NCBI GenBank assembly: GCA_016630905.1
Contig: WBMQ01000002.1
Coordinates: 186,001 to 250,000, forward strand
Origin: Capillidium heterosporum
Taxonomy: Eukaryota > Entomophthoromycota > Entomophthoromycetes > Entomophthorales > Capillidiaceae
Length of the DNA: 64,000 nt
Direction of reading: 5' to 3'
The stretch's first letter is position 1; the number at the start of each line of letters is the position of its first letter. The notes under the pieces were generated by a model. The model saw only the letters and a program-made list of their open reading frames with translations, was not told the DNA's origin and made no database searches. Positions 45,337-57,155 of this stretch are shown here, one piece after another. The translations under genes and the position numbers were made by a program.

Positions 45337-45587
45337 CTTCAATCTATTGGCCAATTAGCTGATCAAATTATGCTTGCTCAACTTATAGTTTTCCAACTAT
45401 AGAAATACGGAAGCTTCCTTTCTCTAAAATGCCAAATTTAGTAAATTTCTCAGGATGAGCACAGAACATAGATGAACGAAAGGTTAAAGACAGTCTAATT
45501 TAAATTGTCTAGCTTTAATTATAGGTCATATATATAGCAGGCAGGTAACCTCTCATTCCTGGCTTTCTTTAACCTAAACCAACTGAG

Positions 45588-47394
45588 ATGCTAACCACAA
45601 ACGAAAAAATCAACAAAAACCAACCCCAGCTTTGTAAAGATGGAGATACCTTCGCTTTAGCCCAACAGGCCATGTTATCGCGACTACTGACTTCTTTAAT
45701 TAACGAACGTTTAGTTGACGCCTTCCTGGTTCGATTCCAAGACCTTCCTCATGAGATTCAACAACTCTACCCCAGCTACTTGGAATTCTGTCAGCTAGTT
45801 GAACCCAACGCTTCCACCACAACCAACTCAGGATTCTACTTTGGTCTACAAAATATACTCACCTACAACCAAGTCCAAAATAAAAAGAAGATCAATTTTA
45901 TCGACACCGAAGATATAACTTTCCCTATCTACTTCTTCGACTCCAACGCCATCACCCTTTTACAAGGACCCGAGCTATTGATATCCCAAATCCAACTTTG
46001 GAATCAACTCGAACCAGCTTTAGTTCTACCAATCTTAGGTGAACTTGTAAGTTGCGTAGAGCACCAAGACCAAGCTTATCGTAGCCGTAAACCACACCCC
46101 ACCTTTGCAAACTCCAGTTTAGATTGGGAACAGTCGATAGTCGAAGGACATCCCACCCACCCCATGAACAAGACTAGGTTTGCTTTACCACCAATCCCTC
46201 CTATAGATCCTTGTAACGACTTATTGACCCCTAAAATATATTTGTTCGTAGTTCCTAAATCTGAAGTCACCATACTAGGTCCATACGAATCGTTATTGCA
46301 ACCATTAATCAAAGACAAAGATGTAAATTTCAACCCTCAAATTGAAGCCATCATCCCCATCCATGAACTACAGATCCCCAACATCTTGGAAAAATTTCCA
46401 TTCGCCCGCAACCTCAACTTAGCTTTCAGCTCGCGAGCCCAATGTGCTTTACGTACTCTAGTCTTAGATTCCCTACCCAGTCTAGCTGTCAAAGTGACTA
46501 TAGGCATTAAAGTCACCTCAAGTTTACGTACTATATCTCCTTACGGTACCTTTGCTGGGCCCCATATAAAACCAATTGCCGACCATGTAATCGACGATAA
46601 GTCTAAGCTGGTAATTGTAGATGAGATGGCTAGTATCCAAGTTAATCACGCAGACCCCGATATCGCCCGCCACCTGTCCTGTATCTTACGTGAGGATGTC
46701 GATCTACTATGTCCCAATGAGAAAGTGATCGTATGTGCTGCTTTGACCGAACGTAATCCAGATAAGAGTTACGTCTTAAAGACGCTATTGAAGTTAGATA
46801 CTGAGATTGAGAGAGTTCAATTCTTCCAGCACTACTGTCAACTATTTTTACAGTGTTTCTTGGTCCCCGTCTTCAAGTATGGTTTTGCCTTTGAAGCCCA
46901 TTTGCAAAACGTCATGGCTAGATTCAAATTCAACACTCATGAGAACAAATACAATCTCGTAGGTTTCGCTATCCGCGACCTCAGTGGTATAAAATGCTAC
47001 CAACCTACTTTAACCCAAACCACCAACTTAAAAATTAAAGTCTTCAAGGAAGAAGGTGCCTACCAACTAGCTAAGTCTCTACAAGACCTGCATCAAACCT
47101 GCTTTCCATACGATAATCCAAATGCATCTTCATAGAATCATTCGGGCTTTAGATCTCCACTACAACGGTAAAGGGTGGTCCATAGTTCGAAAACATTTAG
47201 ATGATATTTTACCCAAGGAATGTGAGGCTAGAAATTACTTTTTGGATTTAGAGGAGATAGATTGGAAGTGTTTCGTTAGTATGAAGTTAATGGGGTTGTA
47301 CAGAGATATGGTGCATAGCAAGATACCCAATCTAGTAAGGTATAGACCTGTGGATGAGACAGAAATTAAGGAGGATAATTTAGTATCCCGATAA
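45588..47394 (+). CDS. NIS siderophore synthetase (IucA/IucC family), frameshifted
   Basis: The family joins citrate to amines or alcohols using ATP; in Mucorales a relative makes rhizoferrin. Frame 1 (45588-47135) encodes 515 residues: EGHPTHPMNK near 185 (ATP/substrate motif), KVTIGIKVTSSLRTI near 301, RNPDKSYVLKTLLKL near 389, YGFAFEAHLQNVMARF near 433 (HG-x-x-x-E-x-H-G-Q-N type) and AIRDLSG near 461. The last part is in another frame (47122-47394): LHRIIRALDLH, NGKGW, MKLMGLYRD and PNL, all typical of the family C-terminus. The two frames overlap by 14 bases (ATG to TAG). Together they give about 600 residues, the usual length, so one indel near 47115 splits a complete gene. A 61-nt intron from GTCTCT (47074) to CATAG (47134) is possible but has a poor donor. 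No other intron. Confidence 0.85.
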
Positions 47395-48728
47395 AATAAA
47401 AACTTGCAATTGTTTTTATTTAGTTTTATAATAGTAGTTTTCGATACCAATGTACATGTTGGCACTGAGAAAGTTTTAGCAAGGTTTCAATATAGTGTAT
47501 TATGCTTTACGTAAACTTTACATCTATTCAAACTATACAATAAAGAGGATTTAAAGATTCATTTAGCATTATGAAATTAGCAACCAGCTTAGTGGATGCT
47601 AAATATATTTAAAACTATAAAGGTTTTGGATAGATATAATATATAATGCAATTTGCCAAGGTAAATTTACATAGATATACTATTCACTGTAAAAATAGAG
47701 AGGCTAAAACTCAATAAATATAATTAAATGTATCGGTGATGAATTTATTATGTATAGCATATATTTATTGTCAAAGTTTAAAAAATGAAATATAATATAC
47801 TTTACAGCGGCTAGCTCTTTTATATAAAAATCCATGTATCTCAATTAAAACTTTGATTAGGTTTTGGGCTATAAACAACTCTTTGACCGACTTTCAACTT
47901 CAGGAAGTTGGGTGCCAGCTCCAAAAACTAGTTGATCAAACTTAAAGTTGCATTGGCGATACGTAGGTGAAATAGGCCTGAAAATTGGGCTTCATAAAAC
48001 GATACTCAGTCAAAAAAATAAGAAAAATAGTCTAGAATTATCACATACAATCATTTTCATTTCTGATATATCCAAATTGCAACGATAGTAAGGTGTACTC
48101 CTTTAACCTATCAACTGATACTTCACTACCAAAAGCTAGTGTAACAAGTTACAATTGATGTTAGGAGTAAGGGTATATGGATCTCCAACCTACAAGTCAA
48201 CAAAAAATTAGTTGGTGTCCAGTACTCTGGCTTAAGTATAGTTTAGTTTAGCTATAATTCCAAGTCATTTAAATGAAATTTCTAGTAAAGATATCATTAG
48301 GCTTGAATACGATGCAATTGATGGTAGTAACGGAAAAAGTTCGACCAATTATTTAAATGAAAGGATTGAAAGGTCTCACCTACTTTAAAAGTATATAATT
48401 ATATAAAATTTAATACCATCAGTATATATCACTTTAAAGAGCATTATATTTAGATCGATTTATCTAGCTAAATTAGCACAAATAATAAAGTCCATTAAAG
48501 AAGTAGAATGCCTAGAAAGCAAGCATATAAAGATATTCCAATAAATTAAAAATTAATTCAAGATCTATATACCATAAAGCCCAATTAAACTTGGGAAAGG
48601 GGTAAAGTTTTTATGGACTGTCCCCTACATCCTCCCTTTAAAGAATAATTGTGTCGATCTACAAATTTTATATTAACTGAAAAGTCGACAAGTAGTAGAA
48701 TCAATATCCCACCAAAAGCTAAATTATT
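47395..48728. other. Convergent region between siderophore synthetase and SED5
   Basis: 1.3 kb, AT-rich. No gene, transporter fragment or RNA was recognised. Confidence 0.5.
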
Positions 48729-49841
48729 TCAACGCAGTAGGACAAAGAGGATTAAAAACATGAGGACGACACTAAAAACCTTGAGGATCAACCAGCGGTT
48801 GGATGAGATAGACGTGTAGTACTGCAACAACTCTTGTTGGGCACCAGTGACATTGGTTTCAATACTTTCTACGTTGGCATCGATCCTTTAAGAACAAAAA
48901 AGTAAATTTTAACACCCTTCTAAAACTAAAAAGTAGTTACCTCTGCACTACATCCCTTTGTTCAGCGACCATAGTAGCCAACTGCTGGAAAACAGATCCT
49001 AATTCAGCAATAGTAGACTCAATATTATTAATAGCGGCAGCTCGATTGTCAACAAAGCTGTCTTGGCGTTCAATAAGTTGCATCTGCTGTAAAGCTGGGT
49101 CGCCTAAATCCAAAGCTAAGTAGTCGGGGCTAGCTTGAGGGTCGGGTACCATACCATCTATGTTAAAAAATTAAAAACTAACCAAACCCTAAATTTTACT
49201 TGAAGTGGAAGCAGCTTGGAAAGAGCTTTGCTGGTGGACAAATTGTTCCTTACGTTGGTTTGTGGCCTTTATATTCTTTACAAGTATAAGTATTTTTCAA
49301 AAAAGTAAAGGTTACTTCGGACCGTATTTCCAGCACATCTTTGAAAGACATACTGGCGTTAGCTAGTTGATTTTGTAAGTTGGCAACGACATTGGTCTGA
49401 TGTTCATCTTGTTGCTTGGCCCCTGTCTTCGATTTGTTAAGTTGTTGCAAACTGCTCAGCTGTTGGTTTATGTTGGCGATATCTTGCTTTATTGCGAATG
49501 TTAATTCCTAGAATATAAGTTAGTATTATTTATAAAGCTGAATTATACATTAATTTCGTTTGGTCGATCATCGAACAATGTTTTACGTTTGGCCACTATT
49601 TGCATTAATAAATAAAAAATACTTAATAAATGGAGTTCAACTTACGTTTGGTAAGGTCCTGTAGCTTTTGGGCGGTAACTTGAATCTTTTGACTAATGAT
49701 ACCTGCTTGCTTGGAAAATTCTCCTTTGCTCAACTTGTTGCTGTCCGGTTTACGTGGTTGGTTGTTGTTCAAGGGAGACTGTCGGTTCTTTATGGTCCTT
49801 ACAACAGCTTGGAATTCGGTAGTTCGGTTCTTTATCGTCAT
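48729..49841 (-). CDS. SED5: Syntaxin-5/Sed5, Golgi Qa-SNARE
   Basis: Six exons: 49841-49646, 49595-49549, 49507-49316, 49275-49200, 49157-48941, 48885-48729, giving 294 residues. Sed5 is the Qa-SNARE for ER-Golgi and intra-Golgi fusion. The N-terminus MTIKNRTTEFQ is the Sly1-binding peptide (yeast Sed5 has DRTSEF), which fixes the start. An Habc-type helical region follows (to about 150). The SNARE motif (about 205-265) has the zero-layer Gln in ELGSVFQQLA. The C-terminal anchor (about 275-293) is WLILKVFSVVLMFLILFVLL with only one residue after. Length is a little short for the family. Introns are 38-55 nt. Confidence 0.9.
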
Positions 49842-51263
49842 ATCTTTGGCTGGTATTTGGAAGGGTGATTGAGATTATTAGACTTTCAACTTGGTGGTAC
49901 CTTTGAGAGTAAGTTCGAAGTTTGGATCGTTGAGCCAAGTTGATTAAAAATGGTGATTGTTTATTGGTTGGAATGTAATGTAAATCACCAAGTATGCTTT
50001 GTTTTCAAATGGAACAACTGATCTGGAAAAATTTAGATTTGGTTCCAGAGTAACTTATCAGCTTTGAAGAACTTGTCCAAGACTACCGACATTTCAGCAC
50101 CAGCCTTAGTAAATACGATAGCCGAGAAGCCAACAACTACCGAAGTTCACTTTAAAATTTCCTGGAACTCAAACTTTTAAAGGACTAACCCACAATAAAA
50201 GCAATTTGATTCCAACTTGGGTAAAATTTAATAATAGTATTTTATATTTGAAGACCCTATATGATGTGCTTTGGTAAATGTGTAGGGGTAGATTGATTAC
50301 GAGAGTAGTTTCTCAAATCCAAAAATATGCTATTGAAGCACATAACTAAGCTTTATAGTAGATTTATCAAGCTACACTATACCCGTCGACTTTACAACTT
50401 CAACCCAACATTGTAGATATATGTTTAATGGTAACACAGTTGAAAATATACTATAGTGTATGTAACTCTTCCTATTGTAAACTAAATTTCCTACTGTCGT
50501 TGGTAATTTAATGGAGCGACAATTTAATAGTAATATAATACTTTAAAATTTTCATGGGAGTATACACAAATCTGAATTTAGCATTATAAACAGGAAATAT
50601 TGAGTACCAAATCTCAATTAATAAATGCTTTGAAACCAAGACTCTACTTTATACATATATAGTTTTTTAAAGTTTAGTATTGTATTGATTTTATATAATT
50701 TTTATGATACTTTAATACCTCAGTATACTACTATTGAAAAATAGTCTCCACCAGTGCTCAATTAGCTACCGGTAATGATAGCAGCAAAAAAGATACACAT
50801 ATTTTCTCCATAAAGACTGCTAATGGACCTCACATAGTAATTTTTGAATAAGGTTGGTATTGTTGTATAAATTCCAAACGGATGAAAGGCTATCTAATAT
50901 TTTAGTTTTAAAGAGTTTGGTTAGCTTCTTTATAGATACAGAGACGCTAAGTTCTTTGATGCCAGTCAAAGTATTGTTTATACTTCATTTAAAATTACTT
51001 TTATAGGTTAAGCTTTTACAGAAACATGAAGTTGGATAAGGATGGTGGAATATACCTGTAAGTGATGAAGTTACTTCCCAAAGATTTTGATCAAATCTTG
51101 ACTTGTATAGCATGCAAATTTAAATTACAAATTGGTACTATTGTCCTCAAGTAAGGTTCAAACTCATTAGAAATTGACAATCAAAATTGGTTCAAGTCAA
51201 TTTCCTCAATTTCATCCCTTTGCAAGATTTATCAGTTTGTAGGCCGCTAATAAAACAATAAAA
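49842..51263. other. Divergent promoter region of SED5 and EB1
   Basis: 1.4 kb, AT-rich, apart from the doubtful small gene at 50033-50225 (-). Confidence 0.45.
50033..50225 (-). CDS. Possible small one-pass membrane protein, partial
   Basis: If 50189-50137 is removed as an intron (GTTAGT...GGTAG), the minus strand reads KFYPSWNQIAFIVVVGFSAI, then VFTKAGAEMS and VLDKFFKADKLLWNQI to TAA 50035-50033. That is one membrane helix with a charged amphipathic tail, like small inner-membrane subunits, but no family is recognised. No ATG is visible, so a first exon would have to lie upstream. It was found by hand and could be chance. Confidence 0.25.
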
Positions 51264-52370
51264 ATGTCGAAACCAATTGGAAGGGTCGAGCTGTTGATGT
51301 GGGTCAACGAATTGCTGCAGTTGAACTATACGAAAGTTGAGGAAGCGGGTTCAGGTAATTTATAGTTAGTAATGCAATTACTTTCTATTTATTTTTAAAA
51401 TGTTTTTAAATTTTGCTAATTGAATTTATTTTTTATACTAAAAGGTATTGCCTACTGCCAAATAATGGATTCAATCTATGGTAAATGATAATTATTTATA
51501 GTCTATTGAATATTTTAAGGCGATATACCTTTAAATAAGCTGAAATACGATGCCAAGCAGGAACACGAGTACATTGGCAACTACAAGATCCTTCAACTCT
51601 GCTTCGACAAACACAAGATAAGAAAGGTTAAATCTTTATACAATTCAGTCTAAAACTCGATCTAGGAGATACCAGTAAACAAACTTATCAAAAAGCGATT
51701 CCAAGACAACTTTGAATTTTTAGTTTATTTGAAAGGATACTGGGAGGAATATTTCCCCGGTGGCACCTACAACGCTCAAGAGCTACGCGACGAAGCTAGA
51801 CCTTCGAGTCGGGTGTTCTCACCAAAAATAAACATGACCTCGATTTCCAACGTACCTTATGGGCGTAGTAAACCGGTATCCCCCCACTTTGCCAACCGAC
51901 CCAACAACTACTTAATTTCACCTAAAAAGAACAGCCGCACCCAAAACATTTCATCCCCCAACCACAACGATTTTGGTGGCTCACCACTACTGCAACGTAC
52001 ACAAACAAACGTAGCCGAGCTTATGCGATCTGTCACCCGCATTGAAGGAGAGCGAGACTACTACTACACTAAACTTCGGGAAGTCGAATCCTTATACAAC
52101 GAAGTGGTATCGGTAGCTAACCCTGACGTCCACTATATCCTCGAACGTTTGCAAACGGTACTCTTCTCACAGGTAAGTCTTATACCCAGCCATTGAAGTT
52201 CTAGGCAATGTATTTAATTTTAAAAATAGGAGACGGCCAGTGAACGAGCTGGACATAGCCCCGAAACTAACCACGACATCGACCTATTACCGAATATGCT
52301 AGGGAAACTGGAGATCGAAACCTCACCCATCGTCCTTGATGAGCATTTCGAACCTTCCGAGACATTCTAG
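51264..52370 (+). CDS. EB1 family microtubule plus-end protein (Bim1/Mal3)
   Basis: Five exons: 51264-51354, 51445-51480, 51520-51626, 51666-52172, 52230-52370, giving 293 residues. It tracks growing microtubule ends and recruits partners. The calponin-homology domain (about 1-125) shows RVELLMWVNELLQLNYTKVE, the GIAYCQIMDSIYG core, IPLNKLKYDAKQEHEYIGNY and FEFLVYLKGYWEEYFPGG. A Ser/Asn/Pro-rich basic linker follows (about 130-190). The EB-homology coiled coil (about 195-245) carries ERDYYYTKLREVESLYNEV, the FYF-like partner-binding part. An acidic end FEPSETF replaces the EEY tail of animals. Length and order match the family. Confidence 0.93.
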
Positions 52371-53655
52371 CTTTATAAAATAAAAAGTTGATATCAACGA
52401 GTTTTGGCTTGGCTTTTACAGTTGAGTATTGATTGGAATTTCTAAATGGGGCTTTAGTTATATCTTGGAGATATGTATAGGTAAATGCTGTATTAAAGCT
52501 GATAGTAACAACACTCATTCTCATTATCTGATTTATTCGTATACATTTATATAATGTAGTAAGCTTAAAGGACTATATATTTAATTTATAGCACTTTAGA
52601 TGATTATAAAGTTGAATATATCAGTCAATATGTATAGACTAATTTACTCAAAATCACAACAACTATTTATAGATAGAATGCATATAGACATACTATGTAA
52701 AAATACCAGCTGTCTTATGTGTTTCTAAGGATTTATAATTGCTAAATTTTTACAACAGCTGTGAGCCATCTTTCACTTATATATAGCCTTGGGTAAAACT
52801 ATCTATTTACATAGAAATATTATCAACAATTTAAAGTAAAAAAGAAATATAATGTCAATTAGATATAAAGCATATGGTATAATAGTATTTATTTCAACAC
52901 TGTCGAATAGTACCTAAATATAAAAATTAGTAAAATGATTTGGATTAGAGCCAATTTAGTATATATGCAAAATCAGAAACGAGGAATTCCATTGAAAATG
53001 GTAAAATTCAGCAGATTATCACTAAGAGAAAAACTTGTAATCATCTAAACAAAACATATACGCGAACTAGACTTACATTTTAAAAGCAAAACGGGTAGAG
53101 AATAAGTTTTGCACTCCTACACATTTTTAGAACTCGAACCTTATTGATTGTGGGTTAAATCTTTTTTAAGAATCAAAGTCAGTCACAGTGCCGGCTCATT
53201 GGCTAAAATGGCTAAATAGACAAGTCCAATGGGCTTCAAGATTCTAGGAGCAATTTCCTTGAGTCGGAGTTCATTGCATAGCACTGAGCATAGTCAATCA
53301 GGTTAGTTCCTGGAAGCAAAACCAAATTAAAGCAGAAGCTGAAAGCCAATTTGAATCTTTGCTGTCTAGCCAAAGATCTACTACAACCCAACCTCACAAC
53401 AAAGGATTTATATTGAATTGATAAGTTTCAATTGTACAATTCAAATAGATCCTACCGATTTATCGACTGTTAACATTAGATAGGTACTTGCTATTTAATA
53501 TCCGACTATTACTGCGCATTGCTAAAGAGTTCTAAAGACGTCAAGAATTTTACTTGCTTGAGCTTTTATCCGTGTAATTCAATTGCAGATATTCTATATT
53601 TTATTTTAAAGCTTGCGTTTTTACTAGTTTTTGTTAGCTATAGCCTTTTACTAAC
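52371..53655. other. Intergenic region EB1-RNF10
   Basis: 1.3 kb, AT-rich. It contains the doubtful minus-strand frame at 53236-53425; nothing else recognised. Confidence 0.45.
53236..53425 (-). pseudogene. Open minus-strand frame, possible small gene remnant
   Basis: One frame without stop reads QYKSFVVRLGCSRSLARQ, then FKLAFSFCFNLVLLPG and NLIDYAQCYAMNSDSRKLLL to TGA 53238-53236. The composition is protein-like and there is one hydrophobic segment, but no ATG before it (the in-frame TGA upstream comes first). It may be a last exon or a relic; no family recognised. Confidence 0.25.
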
Positions 53656-56376
53656 ATGTATTCGGTAGTTCTTAAATTGTCCAATTTAACCGATCCAGAC
53701 ATGGCTCTCAATGCAAGTGCCACACCTTTTTTACCCAATGCAGCGAACGCAGCTATCAACTCAAGTTCTTCCAAGCAACTAGCGACCAGTAGCTCAAGTT
53801 CCAACGAAAGTAGAAGAGCCAACTTTAAACGTAAGTACAATAGATGATCTCCCTTTCAAATTCCTTGTTTAAGCATTACAAGCTTCTTTTAGTTTTGCTC
53901 CTAAATTGGAGTTTATTTGTGCACTTACTAACATCTGTTTTAGATTTGAACTATAAGAACAACTACCAAAACCAACTTACCAATCACAAGGATAACCAAA
54001 ATAAAAAGAACAAGGGAGGACGATACAAGCACAACAAAGTTCCAAATGGATCGAGCGTGGAAGGCGAAAACAAACAGAAAGCGGCTCCTAAGAAGGGCAC
54101 CCCTAAGAATGTAGCAATTTCAGTAGCATCTAATTCGCGTAAGCCGAATCTGGCTTATAGCCCCAATGATATCGACGATGTACGTTTAAGCAGTTTTATC
54201 TTTATTTGATACTTATGGGCTGGACTTTTAAAAATATAGGTTTTCGCATCGATGGGACGCAAAGGGAAGGTCAACCTGAACCATCTACTCAACTTCACCT
54301 TGCCCCCACGTCAAACGACGGTCGTAACGAACCACCACCGTACTCGCTACTCTCAAAGCTCATCAATCCACCCACCTTTTAACAAGTACCGGTTTATGAA
54401 CGCCAAGTAACTTTCCTTGTCTACTATAAATTAATGCAAATAGTTTCCGATTCCTAGTTCGAAGCGATGGAGATTATACAGCTCAACTTGTTGATCCTGG
54501 TGAGTCATTATTTCAAATATCTATAGCTCGATTTAATTAGTTGCAACAGCCTTCTAAATTAAATTTTGGAAATTTAGATCAGTACGTCGAGTGGACGGAT
54601 GTTGAGCAAGTGGTAAGTTCAGCTTTGTCAATTGAGCTAACTTTTATAGATTGTTACCTCGGCTTCGGAATTGAGTTGTCCAATTTGTCTAGACAAACCA
54701 TGTGCTCCACGCATGACTGCATGCGGCCACACCTATTGCTACTCCTGTATTCTGCACTACCTGTCCCTTGGGAATTTGGATTCCAAACGTAGCTGGCGTA
54801 AGTGCCCTATCTGTTACGACTCTATCTACGCCAAAGCACTCAAGCCAGTTTTGCTCTGGATGACCACCGAGAATGCTTCAGCTTCCGAAGGTTCCAAATC
54901 CAACATAACTATGCGACTCATCCATAGACATATGGTATACATTTTTTAAAATTGTCATATTAATGATATATTTTTAGAGTGGCATGTTAACAATGCCAGA
55001 GGACGAGAGCCTATGGGTTAAAAAGGCTTGGATGAGCGCCGATGCTTCGGCTAAAAACCAGCCTATCGATTCCGATATTGACAGCTTCGAGACGTTGCCT
55101 TGGGACTTCACTCCAGGAGCTTTACCCTTTGCCAAATTTATTTTGGCTTCCAACGAGTACCTCATCAGCTCTTTGAAGAAGGAAAAGGCCGATTTGGAGG
55201 AAGCTTATAACGACGCTCTGATATTAGGGGATGAGCTGGAGCTACCTTTTATAAGCGATGCCATCAAAGCTATCGAAAAGACTATGACCGAGCTCAAATC
55301 TCCTAGAGATGGCAGTTACCGTTCCAAGTTGCTGGAGGCTAAGCACCGTAAAGCTTTGGGAGCTAACCCATCATCCCCACGTCCCCATGTCAAGCTCCCT
55401 AAACCCAATGAGAGTTTGGTTCCAGGATTCAGTACGGAAGTTATAACTAGTTCGTTTGGAGCTATGTCTTTGGTAAGCCTATTTAAGTGATTTTTATTCA
55501 ATAATTTAGGATGAGTTTACTGGATCCCATTCACCCAACGATACCTCGGTTGGATCGACCCACGGGCATGAGATCGTAGATCACGATCGCATTGCCCACT
55601 TCTATCGCAGCGACGACGGTCAGCATCTCTACCTGCACCCCTTGCATGCCCGCATCCTCGCTGATGGTCTAGGTCCTAACCTACCTACTACTCTCGACGT
55701 CAAAGCTGTACATTTCGAAGAATCAACCGTCGATGACGTAAATGCCTTTTTAAATTTCAACTAATATCTATAGGATTTCCGCAGAAGGTTTAAATACATG
55801 TCCTTCTTACCTTTAGGATGTGACATCAGCTTCGTTGAGATCGACCTTGAAGCCATCGTGCCAAAGCACACTTTGAACAAATTTAAAGGTGCTTTGGAGG
55901 CCCGGTCTCGCCACTTAAAAGCCAAACGTCGCCAAGAAGCCAAGGCTAATGCCAGGGCTGACAGCAACTTTTATAGCTCGTTACAAGGTCCTAGCGACGA
56001 CTTCATCTTCCAAATGGATCCTGACGCTTTCCCCACCTTTTACTCTACACCTAACGACAGCGATCGAAGTGGTTTCGACTTTCCTCCTATATCAGAGAGT
56101 CCAACTCCATCTCCACAACTGCAGCCGCAGCAAGCAGCCAATGCCTCCAGCCCCGGCCGTTGGGCTGAGATGGCCAATCGCGTTCGCACCTCAACTACCT
56201 CGTGGGCCACCAATAAACCTAGTGCCACCCCTGCTGAAGATGCCGAGTACTACCGTACTTCCAATTCTACCTACAACTTTGAGATCCCCGATATCGCACT
56301 TTTGGAACCTAAGGGCAGCAAGAAAGGGGGTAAGAAAAAGCTGGTGCTGATGACCAATAGCCAACGTCGTCGTTAA
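53656..56376 (+). CDS. RNF10: RNF10-like RING-finger E3 ubiquitin ligase
   Basis: Nine exons: 53656-53830, 53944-54179, 54240-54406, 54444-54499, 54578-54612, 54650-54934, 54978-55472, 55510-55737, 55774-56376, giving 759 residues. RNF10 in animals (and yeast relatives) ubiquitinates small-subunit ribosomal proteins on stalled ribosomes. The N-terminus is Ser/Asn/Lys-rich; LNHLLNFT near 145 and VRSDGDYTAQLVDPD near 205 are family marks. The RING (about 240-290) is CPICLDKPCAPRMTACGHTY with HYLSL and CPIC after it. The later half has HFYRSDDGQHLYLHP near 510 and KYMSFLPLGCDISFVEIDL near 565, as in RNF10, then a Lys/Arg-rich helix and a basic end. ATG 53701 is an alternative start. Exon 5 has only 35 nt. 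Confidence 0.88.
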
Positions 56377-57155
56377 CGCAATTTTGGATATAGGTGGTTT
56401 TGAGTGGCCATAATTATTCGTATGTACTAAAATTGATTATTTTATACAAGATTTTTGGTTTGTTTGTATATTATATATATAGTTCGTTTGAGACTTGAAT
56501 ATTGAAGTTGTATGTATTCATTTGTATATGGAAGTGTACTAACTTTTGCTTGACTATATATGGCATTTATTTATTTCAAGTAGTTCTTGTCTATATATAT
56601 AAGCTATACACGGCTCAAAGTTGTAAAATAAGAAACTGGTGTCCTATCGCATATCAAGTAAACAATACTATCATAGCAGACACATGCCAATAGTTTGTTA
56701 CGATTAAAATCTATTCAAAGTATAGCTAATATATTTACCAGTTACAAGTAGAAAACAAACGTTGAAAGCTAGAATCAGTTTTAAAAGGTATTGGTTTATT
56801 GAAGCATTAGTCTTTTGACTTATATTGCTCACTATAAAGGTTCGTTTTATGCATATGAAATAGTTGTAACAAGTTCCCATTCATTCACGTTCTTTTATAA
56901 AAATATAACATTTGAACGTGGGCTAAAAGTGCTGATAGCTTTATTATATTATAAGAGGCAGCTCAACTTTCTTTATATAGATAATATTGACGTTGCTGTT
57001 GGGTTTCTCCATAAAAACTGAGGGATGTTACAAAAAAAATCCAAATAACACACTATCAATTTAGCTTGAAAGGGATCAATGACCTGAAGCTAAAGGTATA
57101 TTGATGGAATCTTACACTTCACTCTCAAAGATCCAATTTTTAATTCCTTAGCAAA
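56377..57155. other. Intergenic region, no supported gene
   Basis: AT-rich; the ORFs at 56502 and 56815 are low-complexity without leader or domain. Confidence 0.5.

Larger units (their letters stand above)
43838..45587. other. Divergent promoter region of PAP2 and siderophore synthetase genes
   Basis: 1.75 kb, AT-rich, no gene. The half next to the siderophore synthetase holds GATA-type sites at 45146, 45307 and 45328 (separate entries) and a TATATATA box at about 45526-45536. Confidence 0.55.

Noticed and set aside
53125-53160. B-box-like GGTTCGAGTTC on the minus strand
   Set aside because: No stem pairs around it and no cloverleaf; probably chance.
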